Under the pieces are notes generated by a model. The model was given only the letters and a program-made list of their open reading frames with translations, did not search any database and had not been told where the DNA came from. A DNA stretch of 64,000 nt from Sweltsa coloradensis. Lineage: Eukaryota; Arthropoda; Insecta; Plecoptera; Chloroperlidae. Below, one piece after another: positions 53,001 through 55,837 of this stretch; positions within the stretch are counted from its first letter, which is position 1, and every line of letters starts with the position of its first letter. The stretch is taken from NCBI GenBank assembly GCA_024449915.1, contig JAMZAV010001289.1, positions 286,600 through 350,599 of the forward strand, in the 5' to 3' direction. A program made the position numbers and the translations under genes.

Positions 53001-55837
53001 CCACCCTATGAAACCAGAAAAACCTAGAATATAGATACTAGCCTAAGCAGGTGCGCCAGCATCCAGGACTACGGAGGGAGCAGCCAGCCTCGCCCCACCC
53101 CTGTGGAGGTCTTGCATCCGGTGAGCTGAGTGTACACTGTGGTGCAAGGGTTGTGTCTTGCAGTGTACACGAGGTGGTGAGTGCATGTCATTGCATTGTA
53201 GGTCAGTGTTATTTTGTGTCGGGATATTTCCTTGGTCTTCAACATTCCTTGTACTAATGAGTAGAACAACTCGTAATAACCTAGAGTTATTACTGGCGCC
53301 CAATAACCTAAATAAGATAGAGACGTGCAATTTGAAAGACTTAACGTTAGTGGATGAGCCTAGAGGGGGTAAACGCCACAACGTCATCATAGTCTGACAT
53401 CGCCATCGTGAGGTACTACGTCAAATGCAAATGTCAAGCCCTATCAGTACACTTACTTTGTTTCTTAAGCGATCCTAGACCCTTTTGCCATATTGTGATA
53501 ATTATACTAGGAAAACGAAAAACGCCAAAGTCGTTACTAGACGAGTGAGTGAGCCATGTGTTGAGTACCCGGTAACATTCCCTTTCTTCCCCCTATCTAA
53601 AGCCTCCCTAGTTTATCATAGGCTAGAGTGGCGCATTATGGCCTCACAGTTGACGCGCCCTTTACCAACTAAACTTTAAAAATCCTATAATTTATACCAA
53701 TATAATTATCAAACTTAAAATGCTAATATTGCCAGGTACTCAACACATGACTCGCTCACTCGTCTAACAACAACTTTGGCGTTTTCCTAGTCTAGTTGGC
53801 TAAGGCACCGTTATACCCGAAATGTGGGATATCTGGGTTCAATCCCCTGGTCGGGTAAGATTTTGTAATTTCTGGATTATATTTTTAAAATTATTATACA
53901 ATTGTTTTGAAATGCATAACGCAGTGCAGTTGATCATCTGAGACAATACTATGGAAAACATAGCCAGCACAAAATACGTGTAAAGATTGCAAGGATTACT
54001 TAATCTCCGAGCGGAATTTGGGGGTACCTTGAGTGTGCAAGATTCGATACACCTTGGGCACTGCATTTAAACAGCCTGAAAATATTCAACAAAAATTTTT
54101 TTTTCAAAAATAAAACCATTGTCGTAAAAATAATTCCTACACATTCGCAGACAATTTTTCAAAATTATTATTTCTTGTATGTTTAAATCGCAATGGATCT
54201 AGCTAATTTTATTAGCAGTTCTCAGTTAAGTCGTACCGGATGTCTGTTAAAATTTCAGTGCAATCTATTCAGCGATTCGGCTGATTTTAGACGTACACAC
54301 ACAGAACAGAATAAGCGCCGTTTGAGTTGAATTGTATCCTCAGTCACTCCGCTCCCTTGTCTAATAATTATCTAAAGTTTTTAATCACCTAGGCCCTACA
54401 TATTCATGTAATTTTGGTATCATGATGACAGTTACCTTAGTAAATTTAATAAAAAGCATTGCAGCTTGGCAACTACAGATTGTAAACAGAATAAACCAAA
54501 GATGGTAGCTTTTGCATCTAGAGAATCTGTTTTGAGTGGTACCCCATCCACAGTTTGCTTTATGGATGAAGATAAATTACTAAATAATGATGTTAGTATT
54601 ATTTTATTATTGCATGATATAATGTAGTGAAGAATAAAATGTGTATTGCTTAATGTTTACAATGGCAGGTTCGTTAAACCATAGAGTTTAAATAGTACTG
54701 ACGTACTGGAGGCGCAGGTGTACGAGTTAGCACACCATGTCGTGCAGGTGCAGGCACCGTTTGATATATTTGTTGTTCATCAAATTATACAGTTGACGCG
54801 CTAGTTGCATATATTGCATTTTGCATGTTTTTCTTTTGCATATTTCATGGTAAAATGTATTTACTGTACCTATTCAGAGGTTATGAATTGTAAATGAACT
54901 GTTGATCTCTTCTTGAACCTTATATAGGTGTTTAAGAATTAGGTTAGGCCTAGGCCTAGTTCACGCATGGTTTACCAAGTAAAAACTTTGTACTTTGTAA
55001 ATATCATGTATTAAATCATAGTTAGTAAATAGTGTAAATGTATAGACATAGGCTATTATTCAACGACAGGTCTATTCCGCATCCAAGATCTCTAGACTTA
55101 GGCCTAGGTACGAAGGGCCTTGGCTAGCTCTATTAGGTCTGCTAGAAATAGCCAATTAAGTAAAACCTTCATTGAATACTAATGGCTATAAAGAACCATT
55201 CGTTCCTACCTAATGAACGTGTAAAACAATCCTACTTCTTCCTTGATATAAAATAGGCCTACTTCTTAAAATATACGATAGCCATAGTTGTCACTTGTGT
55301 ATGAACGACTATGAATTGACGTTCTTTGACATCTTAAGACACTGACAGTACTGACAGAACGAAACAAATATGGCCACCAGTCGAGGAAACCGGAAATCAA
55401 TAATCGAAGACGCCCTATCACATAAGAGCTAGATCTCCTTCCCCTCAAACTCCATGGTTAAACAAAGAGAAAAATAATTTGAATTATTCAATAATTCGAC
55501 ATCAAAGAGTCCCATGGTCTTGCAACACCCATCAGTTGACACAAAAAAGAGAACTAAGGCGGTGCTCTGTACTGACAGGCATTACCTAATAAAGGCGGCT
55601 ATTATATACTTCCTATAGAGTGTAGGACACCACATTCATAAATAGATTAGCCCCAACACTTGAGCACATCTTACCTGGGAGTTGTTGTAGTTGTTGTAGG
55701 TGCTGGCGGCTGCCACCAGGGTGGATTGGTAGTGGTTGTCGTTGTTGTTGTTGTTGTTGGAGGGGGGGGAGGAGTTGGTTGGACCCACGCAGGCTGGGTC
55801 GTCGTGTGTTCGTGTATTGGGGTGGTTGAAATAGCAC
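815..55837 (-). CDS. Cht10: Cht10-like group II chitinase, partial, ten exons (overall span)
   Basis: Secreted multidomain chitinase that hydrolyses beta-1,4 linkages of chitin, in arthropods needed for cuticle turnover at moulting (family knowledge). Exons in transcript order are 55837-55675, 39137-38849, 28835-28580, 26828-26605, 25209-25037, 23735-23405, 20364-20185, 16347-16136, 4903-4768 and 957-815. They encode Thr/Pro linkers, three CBM14 chitin-binding modules and the first ~223 residues of a GH18 domain. The last four exons follow the Cht10 catalytic domain without a gap, and codon phases join correctly. Motifs seen: GH18 motif 1 (LALGGWND), the catalytic DGLDLDWE with its Glu proton donor, and motif 3 (MTYDYHGQWD). 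The start codon, signal peptide and the rest of the GH18 domain lie outside the window. A crustacean or insect origin is inferred. Two apparent frameshifts in one exon (38849-39137) are described separately. Confidence 0.88.
958..2499. other. Chitinase intron; possible decayed inverted-repeat element
   Basis: No gene was seen. Around 1145-1190 (ACAACGATTAATTGTTAACC) and 1865-1940 (complement of AGGATGACGACGTTTAATG) there are loosely inverted sequences with AACCGGTT motifs, perhaps the ends of an old hAT-like element of ~0.8 kb; no target duplication was found. The interior (1240-1820) is GC-richer. 2030-2500 is AT-rich unique sequence. Confidence 0.3.
2543..3596. mobile_element. Non-autonomous hAT-like element, TCGAGT family, copy 1
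   Basis: 1054-bp element with termini TAGGGGTGTGCGAG and CTCGCACACCCCTA and a perfect 8-bp target duplication ATAGTTAT (2535-2542 and 3597-3604), diagnostic of hAT transposition. Both ends carry many ACTCGA/TCGAGT hexamers, including the palindrome TACTCGAGTA near 3535. No transposase frame is present. It interrupts an older tRNA-derived repeat whose halves lie at about 2500-2542 and 3597-3710. A second copy lies inverted at 20455-21483. Confidence 0.9.
3603..3702. repeat. Foldback made of tRNA-SINE-derived sequence
   Basis: The arm TTGATTCATAGCAGTTGTCG...CCCCGACTGGGG is followed after ~10 bases by its reverse complement ending CAACTGCTATGAATCAATAA. The arms contain the B-box-like part of the SINE seen complete at 6141-6307. 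The structure can form a ~42-bp hairpin. Confidence 0.7.
3712..4631. mobile_element. Retroposon-like element with 12-bp target duplication, copy 1
   Basis: Begins TATTACTAGGAAAACGC and ends GCTCGCTACGCTCATCC; flanked by AATTATATTTGT at 3700-3711 and 4632-4643. The long duplication suggests target-primed insertion. The right half is a tandem array (see 4062-4560). It has no long conserved protein. Copies 2 and 3 are at 13199-15821 and 16410-17190. The superfamily is unknown. Confidence 0.7.
4062..4560. repeat. Three tandem ~170-bp units inside the retroposon
   Basis: Each unit runs from an imperfect palindrome (ATCGTAAAATTGCGATTTT) through TTCTAAGTTCAGAGATTTC to TTTAGCCGGAATCGTGTTAAC and an A-rich spacer, with starts near 4062, 4232 and 4405. 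Copies 2 and 3 of the element carry a single unit. Long frames crossing this array are repeat artefacts. Confidence 0.75.
4768..4903 (-). CDS. Cht10: Chitinase exon: GH18 domain, between motifs 2 and 3
   Basis: 136-nt exon, acceptor TGTTCTAG, donor GCAG|GTACGT. It encodes VDCSKGPESDKESFAALL, RELRQAFNAKGLLLSAAV and SPSKTVVDA plus the first base of Gly. VDC...KGLLLSAAVSP...VVDAGYDV is the continuous Cht10 sequence, with the Gly codon completed by the next exon. It lies just beyond the right end of a retroposon copy (3712-4631). Confidence 0.92.
4904..6040. other. Chitinase intron, AT-rich; upstream region of the pacifastin-like gene
   Basis: 4920-5850 is AT-rich with no exon or element recognised. 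5850-6043 is the presumed promoter and 5' untranslated region of the nested gene; no TATA box or enhancer motif could be assigned. Confidence 0.4.
6044..6125 (+). CDS. Exon 1: signal peptide of the pacifastin-like protein
   Basis: ATG at 6044 opens 27 codons and one base, then a consensus donor CGAAA|GTAAGAG. The peptide begins MNNIVLFFSVGLVALLWAAG, a hydrophobic secretion signal, and ends HMGHAYE. The leftover A joins TT of exon 2 to make Ile without breaking the frame. An initiator-like TCAGT lies at 6022-6026, about 20 bases upstream; no convincing TATA box was seen. Confidence 0.68.
6044..11343 (+). CDS. Secreted 12-cysteine protein, pacifastin-like, two exons (overall span)
   Basis: Predicted 133-residue secreted protein made from exons 6044-6125 and 11024-11343, with a 4.9-kb intron. 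Exon 1 gives a signal peptide; exon 2 gives twelve cysteines in two units: C-x9-C-x2-C-x-C-x15-C-x4-C and C-x9-C-x3-C-x-C-x8-C-x3-C. The first fits the pacifastin light-chain pattern, a serine-protease inhibitor family of arthropods, though the stretch between its fourth and fifth cysteine is long and the usual Asn before the third cysteine is Lys. A plain cysteine-rich secreted peptide is the alternative. The gene lies entirely inside a chitinase intron (4904-16135) on the opposite strand. No further exon was found in the intron, but one could be hidden. Confidence 0.6.
6141..6307 (-). mobile_element. tRNA-derived SINE with (ATT)n tail
   Basis: On the minus strand it starts GTCCCAGTGGCTCAATTGG (A box) and has the B box GGGTTCGAACCC, followed by the body and a run of (ATT)n at 6139-6165. 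The anticodon arm GGC-ATGTTAA-GCC suggests tRNA-Asn ancestry, but the acceptor stem does not pair, so it is not a working tRNA. The tail starts within ~15 bases of the exon 1 splice donor of the pacifastin-like gene. Related fragments lie at 2500-2542, 3597-3710 and 6581-6810. Confidence 0.75.
6581..6810. repeat. Long foldback, 78-bp arms
   Basis: The left arm 6581-6658 (ACATCACATGGATAAATCTA to TTTTTTAAGCATAAG) is repeated inverted at 6733-6810 with few mismatches; the 74-bp loop holds the SINE B-box part (GTTCGAACCCCAGTCGGGGC). It would form a long hairpin in RNA of either strand. Confidence 0.85.
6811..7509. other. Intron shared by the chitinase and the pacifastin-like gene, no gene seen
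   Basis: Includes a short (CCAC)n run at 6857-6880 and AT-rich sequence. A GC-rich patch at 7080-7120 has no recognisable coding content. Confidence 0.4.
7510..8183. mobile_element. Non-autonomous hAT-like element, TTCGCGAA family
   Basis: 674 bp; termini TAGAGGTAATGAAAAATGGT and the complement ATTTTTCACTACCTCTA; perfect 8-bp duplication ACAATCAT (7502-7509, 8184-8191). AATTCGCGAATT and TTTCGCGA motifs lie near both ends. The interior has two GGACCGGCACCTCCACC repeats and a GC-rich module (TTTCCGCGG...GCGCCG). No transposase frame was seen. Relatives are at 18621-19267 and 62678-63386. Confidence 0.9.
8684..9850. mobile_element. hAT-like element nested in another, GTAGCATGCTAC family
   Basis: Termini CAGTCTTGGGGA and CCCCAAGACTG; duplication TCTATCTC/TCTATTTC (8676-8683, 9851-9858). 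Both ends are packed with GCTAC/GTAGC, including GTAGCATGCTAC and TAGCGCGCTA. A 65-bp segment is present twice inside it (8735-8799 and 9064-9128). It contains (CAAT)n at 9324-9353 and a GA-rich run at 9508-9545. No transposase was seen. Confidence 0.85.
8735..9128. repeat. 65-bp direct repeat pair inside the nested hAT-like element
   Basis: 8735-8799 and 9064-9128 are essentially identical, starting GGCTAGGCCCTAGTC and ending GCATTTCTTCTT. The first copy is next to the GCTAC array, the second next to different sequence, so it looks like an internal segmental duplication. Confidence 0.85.
10110..11023. other. Intron of the pacifastin-like gene, no element resolved
   Basis: AT-rich. 10660-10970 reads like the 3' part of an old retroelement or transcript (ending GATCAATAAATATATAATAAA) but no family could be named. 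Confidence 0.3.
11024..11343 (+). CDS. Exon 2: twelve-cysteine mature region, stop codon
   Basis: Acceptor TTGTTACAG, then VVRPNLQTADCPHGNVYMKE followed by CKKCFCKENLNNSSHWPY, YCRKDLCEGWACPEPHSF, VHECEGQCTCDTKTSITMC and EKYCVPK, with a basic/acidic tail ending DIFA and TAA at 11341. Codon usage is GC-richer than the surrounding DNA, as in the chitinase exons, supporting real coding. The opposite strand is also open over this stretch, but the ordered cysteines are on the plus strand. Confidence 0.75.
11423..11433 (+). terminator. Poly(A) signals of the pacifastin-like gene
   Basis: Two overlapping AATAAA hexamers, 80-90 bases after the stop codon. They fix the likely 3' end of the nested gene just before a dispersed repeat that begins at about 11452. 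Confidence 0.55.
11452..11730. repeat. Dispersed ~280-bp repeat, copy A
   Basis: Homologous with 56208-56486: shared blocks include CTGATTTTCAGTGGG, CAAGCCAACCCTG, GAATTTATTATGTGC and GTTGCTAGGAC. Copy B lies inside the inverted-repeat element 55931-57214, suggesting this is a fragment of the same element left beside the nested gene. Confidence 0.7.
11847..12838. mobile_element. Non-autonomous hAT-like element
   Basis: 992 bp; termini TAGGGACACCGAATTTTCG and the complement of TAGGGACACTGAAAAATGG; perfect 8-bp duplication CTTATTAC (11839-11846, 12839-12846). The left part is rich in CACGAAA/TTCGTG. At 12410-12620 there is a dense cluster of TAGGCCTA-type palindromes. No transposase was found. 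Confidence 0.9.
13344..15325. mobile_element. PIF/Harbinger-like element, TIR GGCCCGGTTTTTCAATC
   Basis: Termini GGCCCGGTTTTTCAATC and, inverted, GGGCCGGTTTTTCAATC; 3-bp duplication TTA (13341-13343, 15326-15328), as for PIF/Harbinger. Inner sequence near both ends repeats TAACCA/ACTGTTTAA variants. It holds a further 474-bp element (14691-15164) and a dense block of AGGCCTAG repeats at 14028-14450. No transposase frame was found. Confidence 0.8.
14691..15164. mobile_element. 474-bp Harbinger-like MITE, copy 1
   Basis: Imperfect inverted termini GGGCACATTCCGATACTCGCT and the complement of GGCCGCATTCCGATATTCGCT, with TTA at the right flank and ATA at the left. An inverted, nearly identical 474-bp copy occurs at 50492-50965. 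Internal near-palindromes (GTAGCG/CGCTAC) lie near both ends. Confidence 0.85.
16136..16347 (-). CDS. Cht10: Chitinase exon: GH18 motifs 1 and 2 with catalytic glutamate
   Basis: 212-nt exon, acceptor TCTTCCGCAG, donor GGCAG|GTGAGT. It encodes 70 whole codons including KVSLALGGWNDSQGDKYSRL (motif 1) and YNFDGLDLDWEYPKCWQ (motif 2, DxxDxDxE). The final Glu of that motif is the proton donor and is present, so this domain is predicted to be catalytically competent as far as can be seen. The exon ends on a codon boundary and continues with VDC in the next exon. Confidence 0.94.
16410..17190. mobile_element. Retroposon-like element, copy 3
   Basis: Starts TTACTAGGAAAACGC and ends CTCGCTACGCTCATCC like copy 1. 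An internal ~175-bp block (16590-16760, from AAAACCTTTATTTCT to CGCACTAAAAATTG) is duplicated in tandem at 16770-16940. It lies just upstream (in chitinase transcript order) of the motif 1/2 exon, 60 bases from its acceptor. No clear target duplication. Confidence 0.65.
17499..18352. mobile_element. pogo/Tigger-like MITE with TA target duplication
   Basis: 854 bp; termini CAGTAAGAACTCCATTATCCGA and the complement CAGTTAGAACTCTATTATCCGA, each flanked by TA (17497-17498, 18353-18354). CAGT...TTATCCGA ends with TA duplication are typical of pogo-type Tc1/mariner elements. A ~99-residue open frame inside (17780-18079) was not recognised. Confidence 0.8.
18621..19267. mobile_element. hAT-like element related to 7510-8183
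   Basis: Left end TAGAGGAAGTAAAAAATGGTG, right end complement of TAGGTAAAAGTAATGAGAAATGG. It shares with 7510-8183 the inner GGTGGAGGTGCCAGTCCAG, AAATTCGCGA-type motifs and the module with CCGCGGAAATAGTCC. The target duplication is unclear (CCTATAGA against CTATATAGA), consistent with age. Confidence 0.7.
19986..20071. repeat. (TA)n microsatellite
   Basis: About 85 bases of TA broken by two TACATATA steps, ~110 bases downstream of the first GH18 exon on the chitinase strand. It can form a cruciform; no function implied. Confidence 0.95.
20185..20364 (-). CDS. Cht10: Chitinase exon: start of the GH18 catalytic domain
   Basis: 180-nt exon, acceptor GTTTTCAG, donor AACA|GTGAGC. It encodes the opening beta strand and first loop of a GH18 TIM barrel: YFKVVCYFTNWAWYRQG, then PEDIDANLCTHIVYGFAV and KAHDSWADFDN. 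The order FTNWAWYRQG...LCTHIVYGFAVL is characteristic of arthropod Cht10 catalytic domains. The last base plus the first two of the next exon form Lys, giving the expected DNKFYERV junction. Confidence 0.92.
20455..21483. mobile_element. hAT-like element, TCGAGT family, copy 2 (inverted)
   Basis: 1029 bp, full-length inverse of 2543-3596 with termini TAGGGGTGTGCGAG and complement. Flanks ACATATTA and CATATTTA are a decayed duplication. The two copies are highly similar, including the unique interior (AGGTTAGGTTACTTCTTTAT region). It lies 90 bases from the acceptor of the first GH18 exon. Confidence 0.88.
21717..22932. mobile_element. hAT-like element, TTTCCGGAAA family, with BED-finger remnant
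   Basis: 1216 bp; termini TAGAGATGTAAAATTTCCGG and the complement of TAGGGATGTAAATGGG; perfect 8-bp duplication GCCTTAAC (21709-21716, 22933-22940). TTTCCGGAAA and variants are repeated many times at both ends. Inside, on the minus strand, is a transposase N-terminal fragment (22130-22373). Confidence 0.92.
22130..22373 (-). pseudogene. BED-type zinc-finger fragment of a hAT transposase
   Basis: Frame reading DSYGCKFCAKLYIMNVTR, RMRKHLEGCFKCPSDVKKKF, then a Ser/Thr/Pro stretch and acidic SSDEDEDD. CxxC followed by H-x4-C and the KHL core are typical of BED fingers at the N terminus of hAT transposases, which bind element ends. The RNase H-like catalytic domain is absent, so this is a relic of the autonomous parent. 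Confidence 0.65.
23405..23735 (-). CDS. Cht10: Chitinase exon: end of CBM14 plus long Pro/Thr linker
   Basis: 331-nt exon, acceptor AATTTCAG, donor TCAG|GTCAGTAG. It starts in frame with KQNTCDWPLSAQCSS, which closes the CBM14 begun in the previous exon, and continues into a linker of repeats such as PPPTQWTTQPPST. These amino-acid repeats come from an imperfect tandem repeat in DNA (about 23480-23610). The linker ends PGETKS and splices into the first GH18 exon with a shared Asp codon. The opposite strand also has an open Gly/Arg-rich frame here, a by-product of the repeat. Confidence 0.85.
24388..24893. mobile_element. 506-bp inverted-repeat element, TACCGAATATAGGCCGACC ends
   Basis: Left TACCGTAAAGTACCGAATATA and right complement TACCGTATAGTACCGAATATA; ~30-bp inverted ends, the right one with an extra tandem GGTCGGCCTATATTCGG. 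No target duplication was found. The interior includes the GC-rich CTCCGCGGAAACAGACC module also present in several hAT-like elements. Similar end logic occurs at 63624-63809. Confidence 0.75.
25037..25209 (-). CDS. Cht10: Chitinase exon: N-terminal half of a CBM14, ends at a GC donor
   Basis: 173-nt exon after acceptor TCTCTAG. It encodes SGWYQQYYQQPIF, then the first four cysteines of a CBM14 (DSPCHQGSHSMFPGNC, YLVCLFGKY, FSCPPSLHWNR). The module is completed by the next exon (KQNTCDWPLSAQC). The only splice site that keeps frame and homology is AGG|GCAAGT, a GC-AG intron whose other donor positions are a perfect consensus; no GT fits. The exon leaves on a codon boundary, as the following exon needs. 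Confidence 0.83.
25210..26604. other. Chitinase intron between CBM14 exons
   Basis: No gene seen. Features: poly-C run at 25772-25786, GC-rich block 25780-25990, and at 26250-26313 a sequence (complement TACAGTACAACCTTGATG) that looks like one end of a Tc1/pogo-type element whose partner was not located. Confidence 0.4.
26605..26828 (-). CDS. Cht10: Chitinase exon: CBM14 chitin-binding module
   Basis: 224-nt exon, acceptor TTGTTTAG, donor GACA|GTGAGT. After a short Pro/Gln linker (APTLAPPPQLPPQQ) it encodes a complete CBM14 with the six family cysteines: SCASGSYFAVPGDC, then GFYVCVNGN, QSCATQLMWNQ and MCDWHYNVNC. Spacing C-x13-C-x5-C-x9-C-x12-C-x7-C is the peritrophin-A pattern, and the aromatic positions expected to bind chitin are kept. 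It begins one base before a codon boundary and ends one base after, fitting both neighbours. Confidence 0.88.
26829..28579. other. Chitinase intron with single ends of decayed elements
   Basis: 27629-27720 starts AGGGGTGTGCGAGCC and is followed by AAGCTT and GAGCCGAG repeats, resembling the left end of another hAT-like family. The complement of TAGGGTTGGGATTCG at about 28545-28566 looks like a right end. Neither has a matching partner with a duplication. Confidence 0.35.
28580..28835 (-). CDS. Cht10: Chitinase exon: Ser/Thr/Pro linker
   Basis: 256-nt exon starting after acceptor CGCCTAG and ending at donor CATAA|GTAAGAT. It encodes a linker with repeated PST and WW/PW pairs (QEPSTSTVRPDDWATQPST) and an Arg-rich stretch near the middle. 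The end was chosen because it leaves two bases, exactly what the following CBM14 exon requires. A better-looking earlier donor (CAAG|GTGTGT) would leave one base and break the frame. It has no globular domain. Confidence 0.7.
29091..29673. mobile_element. Non-autonomous hAT-like element, CGTTTAAACG family
   Basis: 583 bp; termini TAGGGAGGGCAGGG and complement of TAGGGATGGAAAAAATGGG; perfect 8-bp duplication ATTTTAAT (29083-29090, 29674-29681). CGTTTAAACG and AAAACGTTTA occur at both ends. The module CAGAAACAGACCGCCGGAAT is inside, and a second, degraded copy lies at about 29515-29575. Confidence 0.9.
29713..31934 (+). repeat. 5' LTR of the 29.7-37.3 kb element
   Basis: 2222 bp, homologous along its length to 35159-37330. 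TG...CA ends. The two LTRs differ largely by single-base gains and losses, often in homopolymers, with fewer substitutions. Confidence 0.88.
32390..34200 (+). pseudogene. Broken gag-like region (coiled coil, capsid-like, basic tail)
   Basis: Short open frames in different phases appear to be pieces of one protein: a Lys/Glu-rich coiled coil with an exact 18-residue repeat (ASQMNADKLERNADKMEL), a capsid-like stretch (MHPMEFIEVLEHKFENLS; WGMGPKGFLMNQLHTGKYDE) and a Gly/Arg/Asn/Gln-rich region near 33890-34150. At least five frame changes or stops separate them. The assignment to gag rests on order and composition, not on a strong signature. Confidence 0.5.
32685..32810 (+). repeat. 54-bp tandem repeat in the gag-like frame
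   Basis: Two exact units (32685-32738, 32739-32792) and a partial third, each encoding 18 residues of the coiled coil. Confidence 0.9.
35159..37330 (+). repeat. 3' LTR of the 29.7-37.3 kb element
   Basis: 2172 bp, preceded by a short purine-rich AAGTGGGGTAA (polypurine-tract-like). Paired with 29713-31934. Confidence 0.88.
37331..38848. other. Chitinase intron, unassigned
   Basis: Mostly AT-rich. At 37925-38660 there are GGTACCCG-type motifs at both sides (ACCCGGGAGTAAATG and GGGCAACGGGTACCCG) that may be the ends of a decayed inverted-repeat element of ~0.75 kb; no duplication was found. Confidence 0.3.
38849..39137 (-). CDS. Cht10: Chitinase exon: linker plus CBM14 chitin-binding module, with two apparent +1 shifts
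   Basis: 289-nt exon from acceptor TTACAG to donor CATC|GTGAGT. It encodes a Pro-rich then poly-Thr linker, followed by a CBM14 (peritrophin-A) module: ACEPGKYFAEPSNCNAYYR, then GELQQEFCAAGLHWNKALG and ACDWPSEAKCGH. The two halves of the module lie in different frames: one extra G in the TGGC at about 38956-38959 (plus-strand GCCA) separates them. A second extra base is needed near the AAA/poly-CCA tract at about 39090, where the Pro-rich part changes to poly-Thr. The exon is exactly two bases too long for its neighbours' phases, which supports two single-base insertions. Base-calling error or a damaging mutation are both possible. It leaves with one base, matching the next exon. Confidence 0.75.
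39590..40840 (+). pseudogene. BEL/Pao-like gag and start of protease, frameshifted
   Basis: Reading across frame changes gives, in order, PKFGGNVKEWLTF, a capsid-type helical region (ISDLSQLYDNIE; LRALETLGTVNNQYAIML), a basic region, and two CCHC zinc knuckles (CLFCDKGHSSHEC; CFSCLKLGHSS with a damaged end), followed by LALIDTGSQ, a retroviral-type protease active site. The order and the phrase W..F...F...H......K fit BEL/Pao gag. Many single-base indels break it. No reverse transcriptase follows; weakly similar gag sequence may begin as early as 39400. Confidence 0.65.
40841..43740. other. Chitinase intron, no gene recognised
   Basis: Contains open stretches of up to 155 codons at 40813-41280 without recognisable similarity, a TTGATTGATTA-rich patch at 41275-41320, and GC-richer sequence at 42000-42960 that may be old LTR material. 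42965-43030 resembles the reversed 3' tail of a non-LTR element. Confidence 0.3.
43756..43900 (+). repeat. Three degenerate copies of a primer-binding-site-like unit
   Basis: ATAATTGGTACTCTAACAG, ATAATTGGTGCCCAACAG and ATAATTGGCGCCCAACGTGG follow one another at ~55-bp intervals, each trailed by GGGGCTTT...GGCAG. The last matches the common retroelement primer site (TGGCGCCCAACGTGGGG). Confidence 0.65.
44346..46345 (+). repeat. 5' LTR of the 44.3-53.4 kb element
   Basis: 2000 bp, almost identical to 51380-53380. TTTTATATAAAATTC near 45092 is a TATA-like candidate. The LTR contains many short open frames on both strands that are duplicated in the other LTR; none is recognisable. Confidence 0.93.
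46598..47944 (+). CDS. 448-residue coiled-coil protein of the LTR element, gag-like
   Basis: ATG at 46598 to TAG. The N-terminal ~110 residues are acidic and Ser/Thr-rich (MSTDKDTTEREESRIGADLE), followed by ~250 residues of charged, Ala/Leu/Asp/Arg-rich helix with heptad character (EKKRDARMGSIEARIV; TGQVKAVETTVGNLKN; DRADQSEQTKLARLGNLETG), then a basic tail ending STLTAKA. No zinc knuckle, protease or capsid motif was recognised. Its place, 250 bases after the 5' LTR, is that of gag. It is intact, GC-rich compared with the flanks, and may serve to package the RNA with help from another element; that is inference. Confidence 0.6.
   Translation: MLDMSTDKDTTEREESRIGADLEVDPEAGSSVATTVSAESRRDRRTIAVPAMIAEEGACYVRETESGTQEVLRDSSFIASDETESESLSNDAEVVTKRELRVEQQSFEEKWMNILEKAMNKYSKQGEIDRARERCEFRLEFRAEMKEAQDKFLERLWADHDARQAVRDTAEKKRDARMGSIEARIVTQADIARDNLNATADRLTGQVKAVETTVGNLKNSQRSDLTKLETNVRAEISQLTATIATEKDRADQSEQTKLARLGNLETGLQECRTETRNIVAGLVADVNVISGRLDTVADRIITEDDRVTEASEQWRREYDARTAALRAEMNRALQPTRGPRLGSNLVDEADEERASLRYEMYVAEHVTEDCRDPVGVALLPAERPKTSLTTDVGVERLSREVPYVPKTKAQETGGGSSVRVKMKTCKIFPRGHTKVKMKCVTSTLTAKA
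47945..50491 (+). other. Non-coding interior of the LTR element
   Basis: No frame longer than ~115 codons and none recognisable. Two ~50-bp direct repeats (TTTATAAATCGC[AG]AGAGCGTACC) occur at 48868-48905 and 48931-48970. Two B-box-like sequences (GGTTCGACTCCC complement at ~49147, GGTTCGAGTCCC at ~50290) hint at captured tRNA-like pieces. Confidence 0.45.
50492..50965. mobile_element. 474-bp Harbinger-like MITE, copy 2
   Basis: Termini GGCCGCATTCCGATATTCGCT and the complement of GGGCGCATTCCGATACTCGCT; perfect TTA duplication (50489-50491, 50966-50968). Inverse copy of 14691-15164 with the same length. It sits inside the LTR element. Confidence 0.9.
51380..53380 (+). repeat. 3' LTR of the 44.3-53.4 kb element
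   Basis: 2001 bp. It differs from the 5' LTR mainly by single-base indels, for example CACCCATCAGGCCTAATC here against CACCATCAGGCTAATC at ~45213. Confidence 0.93.
53506..53790. mobile_element. Small inverted-repeat element, ACTAGGAAAACG ends
   Basis: ~70-bp arms: left CTAGGAAAACG...CAAAGTCGTTACTAGACGAG TGAGTGAGCC...GAGTACC, right its reverse complement ending TTTGGCGTTTTCCTAG. The first bases match the start of the retroposon family (copies at 3712 and 16410), suggesting that its 5' end belongs to this sequence. A tRNA-like SINE follows directly. Confidence 0.75.
53791..54365 (+). mobile_element. tRNA-derived SINE, probable
   Basis: Head at 53791-53862: A-box-like AGTTGGCTAAGG and B box GGGTTCAATCCCC, then a body with TTAAAATTTCAGTGCAATC and ATTCGGCTGATTTTAGACG, ending in CACTCCGCTCCCTTGTC. 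The body has the same layout as the retroposon family (GAAAATTTCATCGCAATT...GTTTAGCCGGAATCG...CGCTCATCC), which suggests a shared LINE-type 3' module. Confidence 0.6.
54366..55674. other. Region between the SINE and the linker exon
   Basis: AT-rich intron with scattered TAGGCCTA motifs; no exon, RNA gene or element boundary could be supported. Confidence 0.4.
55675..55837 (-). CDS. Cht10: Chitinase exon: Thr/Pro-rich linker
   Basis: 163-nt exon bounded by an AG acceptor (intron reads TTTGTTTAAG) and a consensus donor CAG|GTAAGATG. In the chosen frame (enters with two bases of a split codon, leaves with two) it encodes a linker with a run of ten threonines, flanked by PPPPP and NPPWWQPP. Such low-complexity linkers, normally O-glycosylated, separate modules in large chitinases. 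The next exon also begins with linker sequence, so the two may be directly joined; a missing exon inside the 16.5-kb intron cannot be excluded. No upstream exon was recognised between 55838 and 64000. Confidence 0.72.

Larger units (their letters stand above)
44346..53380 (+). mobile_element. LTR retrotransposon with 2.0-kb LTRs and a single gag-like frame
   Basis: 9035 bp. LTRs 44346-46345 and 51380-53380 begin TGTAAC and end GCCACA; perfect 4-bp duplication ACGT (44342-44345, 53381-53384). ATTGGCACCGGCAACGTAGG directly after the 5' LTR is a primer-site candidate; AGTAGTGGGGGTAAC before the 3' LTR is a polypurine-tract candidate. The 5-kb interior has one long frame (46598-47944) and no pol genes, so the element is non-autonomous. 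Near-identical LTRs imply recent insertion. It lies antisense in a chitinase intron. Confidence 0.9.
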
